Assembly (NCBI GenBank): GCA_017474125.1 | Contig: JAFVIF010000031.1 | Span: forward strand, 1-48,784 | Direction: 5' to 3' | Origin: Clostridia bacterium | GTDB taxonomy: Bacteria > Bacillota > Clostridia > Oscillospirales > Acutalibacteraceae | DNA length: 48,784 nucleotides | Part shown: in pieces, positions 17,159-24,830 of the stretch | Layout of the letters: each line of letters begins with the position of its first letter | How positions within the stretch are numbered: the first letter of the stretch is position 1 | Translations under genes and position numbers: made by a program | The notes under the pieces: generated by a model | Database searches by the model: none | What the model saw: the letters and a program-made list of their open reading frames with translations, nothing else | What the model was told of the DNA's origin: nothing

Positions 17159-17794
17159 TTATAAATTATTTATTATTTTAACGGGAGAAATTGTTTCGCC
17201 CTCGGCCTTTGCCGAAAGCTTTCCGAAAAAAGCGTCGGTCAGCTTATCACCGAGCTCATCCTTTTTCGTTTTGTCAAGGCTAAAGCTAACCTTAACCTCT
17301 GCTTCGAAAACGGTATCGGTAACGGTGGCGCCGATACCTTGAAGAAGAGGCAGTAAACGGTTGTACTGCACGTAATCGCAGGTAACCGAAAAAAGTCCCA
17401 AAATACCCATTTCGGCTATTGTTGCGTTAATAACGGCCTGCTTTGCAGCTTCGCTGTAGGCGCGAACAAGACCGCCCGTACCCAAGAGCACACCGCCGAA
17501 ATAACGGGTTACAACAATACAGACGTTCTTAAGCTTTTTGCCGTTAATAACGTCGAGTATAGGCTTGCCTGCCGTACCGTGAGGCTCACCGTCGTCGGAA
17601 AAGCGACATTCTCCCGTGCTGAGCACGTAGGCGTAAACGTTATGACGGGCATCCCAATATTTACTTTTTAATTCTTTAACCAAGGACATTGCTTCTTCTT
17701 CGCAGGCTACGGGAAATAAATTTGCAATAAAGCGCGAGCGCTTTTCCTCGTATTCCCCTGCCGAAGAGCTAAGTACGGTAAGATATCCCTCCAT
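17159..17794 (-). CDS. yigZ: YigZ/IMPACT family protein (UPF0029)
   Basis: A 211-aa cytoplasmic protein with the IMPACT N-terminal domain (about 1-115), marked by KSRFIANLFPV, WDARHNVYAYVL, FSDDGEPHGTAGKPIL and VTRYFGGVLLGTGGLVRAYSEA, and a C-terminal EF-G-domain-like half (DUF1949). The eukaryotic relative regulates GCN2; the bacterial role is not established. I chose ATG 17794 with GGAGG 5 nt upstream; the frame is open through rpmE but no start there has a ribosome site. The ribosome site begins immediately after the T-tract of the rpmE terminator, so expression depends on read-through or on a promoter inside rpmE. Confidence 0.92.
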   Translation of the reverse strand: MEGYLTVLSSSAGEYEEKRSRFIANLFPVACEEEAMSLVKELKSKYWDARHNVYAYVLSTGECRFSDDGEPHGTAGKPILDVINGKKLKNVCIVVTRYFGGVLLGTGGLVRAYSEAAKQAVINATIAEMGILGLFSVTCDYVQYNRLLPLLQGIGATVTDTVFEAEVKVSFSLDKTKKDELGDKLTDAFFGKLSAKAEGETISPVKIINNL

Positions 17795-17806
17795 AAAGGC
17801 CTCCGA

Positions 17807-17838
17807 AAAATAAAACCGCAACCAATTACTGGTTGCGG
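17807..17838 (-). terminator. Terminator of rpmE
   Basis: CCGCAACCA 17816-17824 pairs perfectly with TGGTTGCGG 17830-17838 around ATTAC. The minus-strand tail is TTTTATTTTT. It ends 9 nt after the rpmE stop. Confidence 0.88.
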
Positions 17839-17846
17839 AATTGTAC

Positions 17847-18044
17847 TTATAAGCCGTAACGCTTTCTGAACTTGTCAACGCGACCGCCGGTGTCAACCAG
17901 CTTCTGTTTTCCGGTAAAGAACGGATGACATTTAGAGCAGATATCAAGATGAATATCCTTCTTGGTTGAACGAGTTTCAAACTCCGCACCACACGCACAC
18001 TTAACTACGACCTTTTCGTACTGTGGATGTATACCCTCTTTCAT
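17847..18044 (-). CDS. rpmE: Ribosomal protein L31 (zinc-binding form)
   Basis: A 65-aa component of the large ribosomal subunit at the subunit bridge. [26 protein letters not shown] and the length are typical. Two Cys pairs, KCACG and ICSKCHPF, mark the zinc-binding type rather than the zinc-free paralogue that replaces it under zinc starvation. GAGGTG lies 8 nt before the ATG. It is monocistronic with its own terminator and a dyad across the likely -10. Confidence 0.97.
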   Translation of the reverse strand: MKEGIHPQYEKVVVKCACGAEFETRSTKKDIHLDICSKCHPFFTGKQKLVDTGGRVDKFRKRYGL

Positions 18045-18071
18045 TACAGTGTCACCTCTTTCGTTTTTTTC

Positions 18072-18112
18072 GATAACAACAGTATGTTATCACACTTTAT
18101 TTAAAAATGCAA
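18072..18112 (-). promoter_or_regulatory. Probable rpmE promoter with dyad over the -10
   Basis: On the minus strand TTGCAT (18107-18112), 17 bp, TAACAT (18084-18089). A perfect 7-bp inverted repeat, GATAACA 18072-18078 and TGTTATC 18085-18091, covers the -10 and would form a hairpin at the 5' end of a longer transcript. It may be an operator or part of an L31 autoregulatory leader. Confidence 0.4.
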
Positions 18113-18123
18113 GTAAAAGTTTT

Positions 18124-18723
18124 CTATTTTTTTCTTTTTGTAAAGAATTTTTTTAAATCCTCATATATTTCTACCGTTTTAAAGCGAATTTGATACCTTT
18201 CACTGTTTTCAGCCACCATAGCACTGTTTTCATCCGCAGCGTCACTGATACAGCTTGAAGCGCCGAGGCACACCGCGGGAAACATAACGCACCACCAATT
18301 TTTACCTTTGCCCTCACCTATTATAACGTTAACCGCCATATATTCGCCTGCAGGCAAGGTAAAGCTTTCGTACTCACGGTTACCGAAATAAGCCTCCTCA
18401 ATTTTTACGCTTACGTTGTAATCAAAGCCATTTTCCCTTACTACCTTTTCTGCAATACCTTTAATATTGCTTAGGTTATTATTAGCAACTGTCAAGGCTT
18501 CATTAATGTTGCTGCAGTTTTCAAAAAGCGAACCCTGTGCCAAAAGGAGCTCGTCTCTGACCTTCAGCTTAAGCTCTTGGTCGTCCTTGCTGTCGGAAGC
18601 GGCAACAATGTGTACTCGCAGTAAATTATCACGCAAATCCTGACAAAGGGCGTCAAAACGGGCAAGCCCTAAAACTATTGAGATTATAAGTCCAAAGCAA
18701 AGTGAAATATTAAAAACCTTCAT
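18124..18723 (-). CDS. spoIIR: Stage II sporulation protein R
   Basis: The forespore signal that crosses the septum to activate the protease SpoIIGA and so mother-cell sigma-E. The 199-aa protein has an N-terminal signal/anchor (about 1-22), then the SpoIIR core: LLRVHIVAASDSKDDQELKLKVRD, YFGNREYESFTLPAGEY and GKNWWCVMFP. I chose ATG 18723 with AGGAGG 7 nt upstream; a longer form from 18753 would start upstream of this ribosome site. It follows ispE by 42 nt on the same strand. It is strong evidence that the organism forms endospores. Confidence 0.95.
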   Translation of the reverse strand: MKVFNISLCFGLIISIVLGLARFDALCQDLRDNLLRVHIVAASDSKDDQELKLKVRDELLLAQGSLFENCSNINEALTVANNNLSNIKGIAEKVVRENGFDYNVSVKIEEAYFGNREYESFTLPAGEYMAVNVIIGEGKGKNWWCVMFPAVCLGASSCISDAADENSAMVAENSERYQIRFKTVEIYEDLKKFFTKRKK

Positions 18724-18765
18724 ATTCAGTCCTCCTACAAGGAAGATTGACATAGTTTTTAAAAA

Positions 18766-19611
18766 TTATTCATTAACTACGCTTTCGGCAAAATAAATAC
18801 TACGGTAGTTATCCTTTAACGTTTCATATGCCTTAAGTGCGGCGGCTTTATTACGGAAAAAGCCCATAACCATAGGGCCGCTTCCCGAAAGGCAAGCACC
18901 GTCGGCACCGTTTAACAATAAAGCTTTTCTTATGCTGTTAAAATCCCAAAGAGCCGAAAAATCATTATAAAGGCAGTTTATAAAGGTATCGTAATCACCG
19001 TTTTCCAAGGCAGAGCAAAGCCTTGGCACCGTTGATTCGGCATAAATGCCCTGCATTTTTTCATCAAGCTCTTTATACATAACGGCGGTGGAGGGTTTTT
19101 CGTCCTCCTTAATAAGCACCATATAAAGAGGAAGCTTATTAAGGAAAGGAATAAGCTCCTCCCCAATGCCCATAACCCTTGCCGAGCCACCCTTAACGCA
19201 AAAGGGTACGTCGGCACCAAGCCTTAAGGCAAGCTTTAAAAGAGCCTCCTCATTTAAAGGACAACCAAATTCCCTGTTAAGTCCCTTAAGCACGGCCGCC
19301 GCATCGGCACTTCCGCCTCCAAGGCCTGCCGCAAGAGGAATACTTTTTACAATATTAATTTTTGCGCCGCCCTTAATTTTCGTTTCATTAAAAAACAATA
19401 CCGCCGCCTTATGACAAATATTGTTTTCACCGCTTATTTGAGCATTACTGCAGGTAACGGTAATATTTTCATTTAGCCCTTTATCAACGGTTACGGTATC
19501 GTAAAGGGATATACTGTGCATAACGGTATCAAGAAGATGATAGCCGTTGTTCCTTATTCCCGTAATAAAAAGGCTTAAATTAACCTTTGCATAAGCTTTA
19601 ACAGTAGTCAT
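18766..19611 (-). CDS. ispE: 4-diphosphocytidyl-2-C-methyl-D-erythritol kinase
   Basis: Phosphorylates CDP-ME in the MEP route to isoprenoids. The 281-aa GHMP kinase has AYAKVNLSLFITG at the N-terminus, the ATP-binding motif PLAAGLGGGSADAAAVL (about 90-106), DVPFCVKGG and the C-terminal GSGPMVMGFF. GGTGATT precedes the ATG. It is followed by spoIIR on the same strand. A weak TTTAAA-17-TAATAT promoter is possible upstream. Confidence 0.95.
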   Translation of the reverse strand: MTTVKAYAKVNLSLFITGIRNNGYHLLDTVMHSISLYDTVTVDKGLNENITVTCSNAQISGENNICHKAAVLFFNETKIKGGAKINIVKSIPLAAGLGGGSADAAAVLKGLNREFGCPLNEEALLKLALRLGADVPFCVKGGSARVMGIGEELIPFLNKLPLYMVLIKEDEKPSTAVMYKELDEKMQGIYAESTVPRLCSALENGDYDTFINCLYNDFSALWDFNSIRKALLLNGADGACLSGSGPMVMGFFRNKAAALKAYETLKDNYRSIYFAESVVNE

Positions 19612-19661
19612 ACAATCACCAAATATATATTAACACATACATATTAATTTTTAAAGTACTA

Positions 19662-19690
19662 TTTACTTTTAAGCTCGCTTATGTTAAAAT
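19662..19690 (+). promoter_or_regulatory. Probable promoter of the ACT-PFL operon
   Basis: TTTACT (19662-19667), a 17-bp spacer and TAAAAT (19685-19690), 31 nt before the start codon. Confidence 0.55.
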
Positions 19691-19721
19691 ATTAACCAAA
19701 TATAAAAGTGAGGTTTTGTTT

Positions 19722-19991
19722 ATGAAAATCGTTATTTCCGTAATTGGAAAGGACTGTGTAGGTATACTTGCAGGCGTTTCCAACAAATGCGCCGAATACG
19801 GCATTAATATTATCGACGTTTCTCAGTCGGTATTGCAGGATATGTTCTGTATGATTATGATTTGCGACATTTCGGCTATGAACGTTAATTTCAGCGAATT
19901 TGCCGATATTATGAGTGTATACGGACAGGAAAAGGGCTTGTCCATACACGCTATGCACGAGGATATTTTTAATTCTATGCATAAAATTTAA
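19722..19991 (+). CDS. ACT domain protein (UPF0237)
   Basis: An 89-aa protein that is one ACT domain, the small-ligand (often amino acid) sensing fold. MKIVISVIGKDCVGILAGVSNKCAEYGINIIDVSQSV is the diagnostic N-terminal half, related to GcvR-type domains. I chose ATG 19722, which has GTGAGG 8 nt upstream. It is followed 11 nt later by the UPF0210/PFL gene; this pair is conserved across many bacteria and archaea but its function is not established. Confidence 0.93.
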   Translation: MKIVISVIGKDCVGILAGVSNKCAEYGINIIDVSQSVLQDMFCMIMICDISAMNVNFSEFADIMSVYGQEKGLSIHAMHEDIFNSMHKI

Positions 19992-20002
19992 GGTGAATAA
20001 AA

Positions 20003-21361
20003 ATGATAGAAACTAAAGATATACTTGAAACCATAACTATGATACAGGAGGAAAACCTTGACATTCGTACCGTTACAATGGGTATTTCCTTGCTTGACTG
20101 TATCGACAGCGATATTGATAAAGCATGTCAAAAGGTTTACGACAAAATAACAACCAAGGCCGAAAGGCTTGTAAGCGAATGCGAGGATATTGAAAAGAAA
20201 TACGGTATTCCCATTATTAATAAGCGTATTTCGGTTACACCTATTGCTTTGCTTTTGGGTGCCTGCGAGAAAAAAGAACCCGTAAAATTTGCGCTGACCC
20301 TTGAAAAAGCGGCGCAAAAGGTTGGCGTAAACTTTATCGGCGGCTATTCCGCCCTTGTTCAAAAGGGCTTTACCGAAGCCGATAAAATACTTATTGAAAG
20401 CATCCCCGAAGCCTTAGCGGTCACCGACCATATTTGCTCGTCGGTTAATATCGGCTCAACCAAGGCAGGTATTAATATGGATGCAGTTAAAATGATGGGA
20501 CAGGTTGTTAAAGAATCAGCCGAGCTTACAAAGGACAGAAACTGCATAGGCGCGGCAAAATTGGTGGTTTTCTGCAACGCTCCCGAGGATAACCCCTTTA
20601 TGGCAGGCGCCTTCCACGGTGTTGGTGAAGCCGACTGTGTAATCAACGTGGGCGTATCGGGTCCGGGTGTTGTACGCGCCGCCCTTGCCAAATCAAAGGG
20701 ACTTGACATTACAGGCGTGGCCGAGCTTATTAAACGCACCGCCTTTAAAATTACCCGTATGGGACAGCTTGTAGCCAAGGAGGCCTCCTCAAGGCTTAAC
20801 GTACCCTTCGGTATAGTTGACCTATCCCTTGCTCCCACCCCTGCCGTTGGCGATTCGGTTGCTTATATTTTAGAGGAAATCGGCCTTGAATGCTGTGGCT
20901 GTGCAGGAACAACCGCCGCCCTTGCCATGCTTAACGATGCCGTTAAAAAAGGCGGCGTTATGGCTTCCTCTAAGGTTGGCGGATTATCGGGTGCTTTTAT
21001 TCCCGTTACCGAGGATGCAGGTATGATTCACGCGGCAGAATGCGGCAGCCTTACCATTGAAAAGTTAGAGGCAATGACCGCCGTTTGCTCGGTTGGACTT
21101 GATATGATTAATATTCCCGGTGATACCACTCCCGAGGTAATTTCGGCTATAATTGCCGATGAAGCCGCTATCGGTATGATAAACACCAAAACCACCGCCG
21201 TACGCGTTATCCCCGCCATTGGCAAAAAGGAAGGCGATTCCCTTTCCTTCGGAGGTCTTTTAGGCGAAGGCCCCGTAATGAGGGTGAATAAAGGCTCACC
21301 TGCCGTTTTTATTAACCGCGGCGGACAAATCCCCGCCCCCATCCAAAGCCTTAAGAATTAA
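20003..21361 (+). CDS. UPF0210 (DUF711, PFL-like) family protein
   Basis: A 452-aa protein of the UPF0210 family, structurally related to pyruvate formate-lyase but without a recognised catalytic activity. [52 protein letters not shown] and [19 protein letters not shown] are family-typical. No glycyl-radical motif is seen. It follows the ACT protein by 11 nt with a weak ribosome site, so the two are likely co-expressed and may form one ligand-sensing unit (inference from the widespread pairing). Confidence 0.93.
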   Translation: MIETKDILETITMIQEENLDIRTVTMGISLLDCIDSDIDKACQKVYDKITTKAERLVSECEDIEKKYGIPIINKRISVTPIALLLGACEKKEPVKFALTLEKAAQKVGVNFIGGYSALVQKGFTEADKILIESIPEALAVTDHICSSVNIGSTKAGINMDAVKMMGQVVKESAELTKDRNCIGAAKLVVFCNAPEDNPFMAGAFHGVGEADCVINVGVSGPGVVRAALAKSKGLDITGVAELIKRTAFKITRMGQLVAKEASSRLNVPFGIVDLSLAPTPAVGDSVAYILEEIGLECCGCAGTTAALAMLNDAVKKGGVMASSKVGGLSGAFIPVTEDAGMIHAAECGSLTIEKLEAMTAVCSVGLDMINIPGDTTPEVISAIIADEAAIGMINTKTTAVRVIPAIGKKEGDSLSFGGLLGEGPVMRVNKGSPAVFINRGGQIPAPIQSLKN

Positions 21362-21374
21362 TTTAACAAAAAAT

Positions 21375-21418
21375 GAGAAGATAGCATGTGAACCGAACAA
21401 GCTATCTTCTCTTTTTTA
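21375..21418. terminator. Bidirectional terminator between the PFL gene and the PBP
   Basis: GAGAAGATAGC 21375-21385 pairs with GCTATCTTCTC 21401-21411 around a 15-nt loop, with a T run on the plus strand and, on the minus strand, ATTTTTTGTT. Confidence 0.85.
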
Positions 21419-21420
21419 TT

Positions 21421-23736
21421 CTATTGAGTAGTGGACGAATTATTACTGCTGTTATTGCTTGAATCAGGATCAACTCCGGGGAGAACGCCGCTCTCGTTGG
21501 AGCTATTATCTCCCGACTCTGTTCCCTCTTCATCCTCCAGCTTAATAAGTCCCGTTACCTTACCCTTTACAATGCCGCTTTTACCCGACATAGTTTTGCT
21601 GTCACCCGAAAGGGGCGCCAGCAGAGTGCCGCCGTGGTGAGAGCAGGTTGGCAAATAGCTGTTCTTATAGTAGCCTATTTCCTTAACCTCGCAGTTGGCG
21701 GTAGCAAGCAGGCCTGTTTCAGCACAGTAATAGCGCTTACTTACGTATTTACTTGAGGGGAACTTTTTAGCTTTAAGACCCTTGTGGATATCGCTCATAA
21801 CGGCGCCCCACATTCTTTGTGCTATAGAAGAGGATTTAATGGTGTAGTTATCGTCGTAGCCCGTCCAGCAGGAAGCAACGTAATAGGGCGAGCCGCCTAC
21901 AAACCAAAGGTCACGGGTGTTGTTAGAGGTACCCGTTTTAGCGTATATTCTCATACCGCTTACGTATCCGCCTGCACCTCTACCGGTACCGCTCGGTCCG
22001 TATACAACGGTTTGAAGCATATGATTCATAACCGTGGCGGTATCCTCACCTATTGCCTGTACACCCTTAGTATTATATTCAAGAATCTTCTGACCTCTCA
22101 TATCGGTAACGTAATGATAGGTGGTAGGCTCGTGATAAACACCCAAATTGCCGAAAATGGCATAAGCGGCCGCCGACTGAGTGGTGGTAAGACCGCCGTT
22201 TGTACCGCCCATTCCGAGAGGAGACAGGTTAGCATCCGCCTTGGTAAGCGAGGTACAGCCTAAGGTGTTTTTAAGGAAGTCGTAGGAAACCTGCGGCTTA
22301 ATTTCATTTACAAGATAGGTAGGAATGGTATTTACCGAATATTCAAGAGCAAAGTGAGCGGTAATATAACCCTTATTTCCGCCGTACCAGTTATTGGGAG
22401 CCCAGCCGCCGAACTTTTTGCGCACGTCGTTAACAACGGACGAATAGGTAATAATATTCTTTTCCATTGCCTGAGCATAAGCGGCAATAGGCTTCATGGT
22501 AGAACCGGGCTGACGTACCGCCATGGTTGCGCGGTTAAAGCCGCGGTTGGTGGTTTTTTCACCTATACCGCCTGCAATACCCACAATATGACCGTTATAG
22601 TCCATAACGGTTATTGCGCCCTGCAGGGTCTGACCGTTCGATTTTAAACCGTATTTATCCTTATTGGCAAAAACGGTTTCGCAACGCTTTTGAATATCTA
22701 AATCAACGGTGGAATAAATTTGATAGCCGTTGTTATAGAACATCAACGAAGCGTCTTCTTCACTACAGTTATAAAGCTTTTGCAAATCGCCTATAACGTC
22801 GTCAATAAGAGCATCAACAAAGTAGCTGTTAATTTCAACCTGCTTGATATTGGAGGGGTCGGCAACTACGTTAAGCTTTTCGGCAACCGCCTTATCGTGC
22901 TCCTCTTGGGTAATGTAGCCCTGCTCAAGCATAAGGGCAAGCACGGTGTCGCGGCGCTCAATATTATTTTCAAGGTATATATCGGGCCTGTACTTTTCGG
23001 GGTTTTTGGTTATACCCGCAAGAGAAGCACATTCCGAAAGGGTAAGCTCGCTTACCTGCTTATTAAAGTAGAAGTTAGCGGCAACCTCAATACCCGAAAT
23101 GTTATTGGCCATTGAAACAACGTTCATATAGCATTCAAGAATGGTATCCTTTGAATACTGCGTTTCAAGGCGGCGGGCACGCATAATCTCTCTTATTTTA
23201 CGGTCGGGGGTTTGAGCCTTATCACCCGAAAGGTTTTTAACAAGCTGTTGGGTAATGGTGGAGCCACCCTGATTAGAGGAATAGAAGTGCAAAAAGTAGT
23301 TGGCAAAGGCGCTGATTGTACGCTTCCAGTCAACACCGCCGTGCTTATAAAAGCGCTTATCCTCAACGGCTACGAAGGCATCCTTCATATCCTGCGGAAT
23401 TTCATTAAAGGAAACCCAAATACGGTTTTCGTTGCCGTGCAGTCGTTGGAATTCAACCCACTCTTCACCCTCCTGTACGTAAATTGTAGTAGTACAGTTA
23501 AGCTTTAATTCATCAAGGTCAACGGCGAAATCATCATCCACAAAGTTGAAAATGTAAATAAGAAAACCGCCTGCAACAATGCTGACAACCATTACGCAAA
23601 CAAGAAAGAATGCAAGAAGACCGCGCAAAACACGAACCTTAGTGCTTTTTTTAACCTTTCTTTTTTTGCCCTTACCACTATTGGTGCGATAAGAATTCAG
23701 GTCGAATTCCTGATTCTTTTTACGGTTATTACTCAT
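21421..23736 (-). CDS. ponA: Class A penicillin-binding protein (PBP1a-type)
   Basis: A bifunctional peptidoglycan glycosyltransferase and transpeptidase of 771 aa. A basic cytoplasmic start precedes one membrane segment (about 37-62). The GT51 domain carries Glu125 in AVEDKRFYKHGG and GGSTITQQLVKN. The transpeptidase has Ser412 in GSTMK (SxxK), SVNT (SxN) and Lys600 in AKTGTSNN (KTG). The tail after about 690 is rich in Ser, Asn and Asp and low in complexity. AGGAGGG precedes the ATG. It is a single leftward gene, divergent from the BofC-like gene. Confidence 0.96.
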   Translation of the reverse strand: MSNNRKKNQEFDLNSYRTNSGKGKKRKVKKSTKVRVLRGLLAFFLVCVMVVSIVAGGFLIYIFNFVDDDFAVDLDELKLNCTTTIYVQEGEEWVEFQRLHGNENRIWVSFNEIPQDMKDAFVAVEDKRFYKHGGVDWKRTISAFANYFLHFYSSNQGGSTITQQLVKNLSGDKAQTPDRKIREIMRARRLETQYSKDTILECYMNVVSMANNISGIEVAANFYFNKQVSELTLSECASLAGITKNPEKYRPDIYLENNIERRDTVLALMLEQGYITQEEHDKAVAEKLNVVADPSNIKQVEINSYFVDALIDDVIGDLQKLYNCSEEDASLMFYNNGYQIYSTVDLDIQKRCETVFANKDKYGLKSNGQTLQGAITVMDYNGHIVGIAGGIGEKTTNRGFNRATMAVRQPGSTMKPIAAYAQAMEKNIITYSSVVNDVRKKFGGWAPNNWYGGNKGYITAHFALEYSVNTIPTYLVNEIKPQVSYDFLKNTLGCTSLTKADANLSPLGMGGTNGGLTTTQSAAAYAIFGNLGVYHEPTTYHYVTDMRGQKILEYNTKGVQAIGEDTATVMNHMLQTVVYGPSGTGRGAGGYVSGMRIYAKTGTSNNTRDLWFVGGSPYYVASCWTGYDDNYTIKSSSIAQRMWGAVMSDIHKGLKAKKFPSSKYVSKRYYCAETGLLATANCEVKEIGYYKNSYLPTCSHHGGTLLAPLSGDSKTMSGKSGIVKGKVTGLIKLEDEEGTESGDNSSNESGVLPGVDPDSSNNSSNNSSTTQ

Positions 23737-23793
23737 AAATCGTTTTCCCTCCTAAGGGTTGAGTAAGTAAATGGCATAATAACCACTATACAC

Positions 23794-23799
23794 ATTATA
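23794..23799 (-). promoter_or_regulatory. Extended -10 element of the PBP gene
   Basis: On the minus strand TGGTATAAT, i.e. an extended -10 with perfect TATAAT, about 60 nt before the start codon. No good -35 is seen, which is usual for extended -10 promoters. Confidence 0.45.
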
Positions 23800-23889
23800 C
23801 CACAAATTATGGAAAAGTGTATTACAATTTTTTAATAATTCGTAAATTATTACACATAATACCATTAAAAACCTGGGAGGAGCAATTTA

Positions 23890-24174
23890 ATGAACAAAAA
23901 ACTTACGGCAATATTATGCGTTTTACTGATTACTTCAGCTGTTGTGACAGCCAGCCTTGCCGCAGCTTTTCAGAATAGAGAAAAGGACAACTCCCTTCTT
24001 TTAAAGGAGCATAACGGCGCAGTCACACTATTTAAAGGAAATGAAATTGTAAAGGTATATGACACTATTGTAATATCCGTGCTTCCGAGCAGCGACCAAA
24101 ACCGATTGAGAAACGGAATAAAAATAGAAGACGAAGAACAGCTTTCCGCAATTATTGAAGATTATGACGGATAA
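23890..24174 (+). CDS. BofC C-terminal-domain-like secreted/anchored protein
   Basis: A 94-aa protein with one N-terminal hydrophobic segment (about 6-27) that is a signal peptide or anchor. The remainder LLLKEHNGAVTLFKGNEIVKVYDTIVISVLPSSDQ...GIKIEDEEQLSAIIEDYDG follows the pattern of BofC C-terminal domains (YN.VAVF, Y...V..LP..D...L..GI...EEL...IEDY). BofC regulates the SpoIVB checkpoint in Bacillus; most clostridial stand-alone forms are uncharacterised. GGGAGGAG precedes the ATG. It lies 74 nt upstream of a winged-helix gene on the same strand. Confidence 0.7.
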   Translation: MNKKLTAILCVLLITSAVVTASLAAAFQNREKDNSLLLKEHNGAVTLFKGNEIVKVYDTIVISVLPSSDQNRLRNGIKIEDEEQLSAIIEDYDG

Positions 24175-24248
24175 TCACTTGCAAAAGAACAAACGAGCGG
24201 TTATAATAATTAATGTATTATATAACTATCTCAAAGGACGTGTACGTT

Positions 24249-24794
24249 TTGGAAAGCAACGCAATATCGGCAGGTGTAGGCAGTCTTATCAGCACCGCAG
24301 AAATAAAAGTACTCATATGCTACGTTATAAGCGGAGTTAACTCTCCCGTTCCGGGCAAACAGCTTGCAAACCTGCTTAATATTGAAGGCATTGCCAACTA
24401 TTTTGAAGTTATGGAGGCCTTGGAGGCCTTACTTAATTCAGGCAATCTTACTTATAACGAAGCCGACGATACCTATTTTGTTACAAAGTCGGGTGCCGCC
24501 GCGGCAGAAACCTTAAAAACCATTCTCCCCTTCACCATTAAGGAAAAGGCCTTTGCCCTCACCGCTAAAATGATAGCCCGTCTCAAAAACGCTAAGGACA
24601 CAAGGATTGAAACGGTTAAGGAAAACGGCTTTACCTATATTATTTGCTCAGCCGTTGAAAACGGTGTCGACCTTATGAGCGTTAAGCTTATGGTTACCGA
24701 TGAAACTCAGGCGCAGGCTATAAAGGAACGCTTTTTGGATAACCCTTCCCTTGTTTATACAGGCCTCGTAGACCTTTTAACAACCGATAAATAA
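24249..24794 (+). CDS. DUF4364-like winged-helix protein
   Basis: A 181-aa soluble protein. The first 75 residues look like a winged helix-turn-helix (STAEIKVLICYVISGVNSPVPGKQLANLL...YFEVMEALEALLNSGNLTYNEADDTYFVTKSG), as in the DUF4364 family. The second half (TRIETVKENGFTYIICSAVENGVDLMSVKLMVTD) is beta-rich. TTG 24249 is chosen because AAAGGA lies 10 nt upstream; an ATG at 24213 in frame has no ribosome site. Its function is unknown; DNA binding is inferred from the fold. A terminator follows. Confidence 0.75.
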   Translation: MESNAISAGVGSLISTAEIKVLICYVISGVNSPVPGKQLANLLNIEGIANYFEVMEALEALLNSGNLTYNEADDTYFVTKSGAAAAETLKTILPFTIKEKAFALTAKMIARLKNAKDTRIETVKENGFTYIICSAVENGVDLMSVKLMVTDETQAQAIKERFLDNPSLVYTGLVDLLTTDK

Positions 24795-24800
24795 ACTTAA

Positions 24801-24830
24801 AAGCACTTCCTTCGAAGTGCTTTTTGTTTT
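24801..24830. terminator. Bidirectional terminator between the winged-helix gene and murC
   Basis: AAGCACTTC 24801-24809, loop CTTC, GAAGTGCTT 24814-24822, then TTTGTTTT on the plus strand; on the minus strand the hairpin is followed by TTAAGTTT. Confidence 0.8.

Noticed and set aside
17122-17160. Full promoter for dgt
   Set aside because: A perfect TATAAT is present at 17122-17127 (minus), but TTGAAT upstream is only 11 bp away and no -35 stands at 16-18 bp.
17795-17998. Upstream extension of the yigZ frame through rpmE
   Set aside because: It overlaps rpmE and the rpmE terminator and lacks a ribosome site; the IMPACT domain begins at ATG 17794.
18045-18123. Zur box for rpmE
   Set aside because: The dyad does not match the Bacillus-type Zur consensus, and the gene is the zinc-binding L31 form, which is not usually Zur-repressed.
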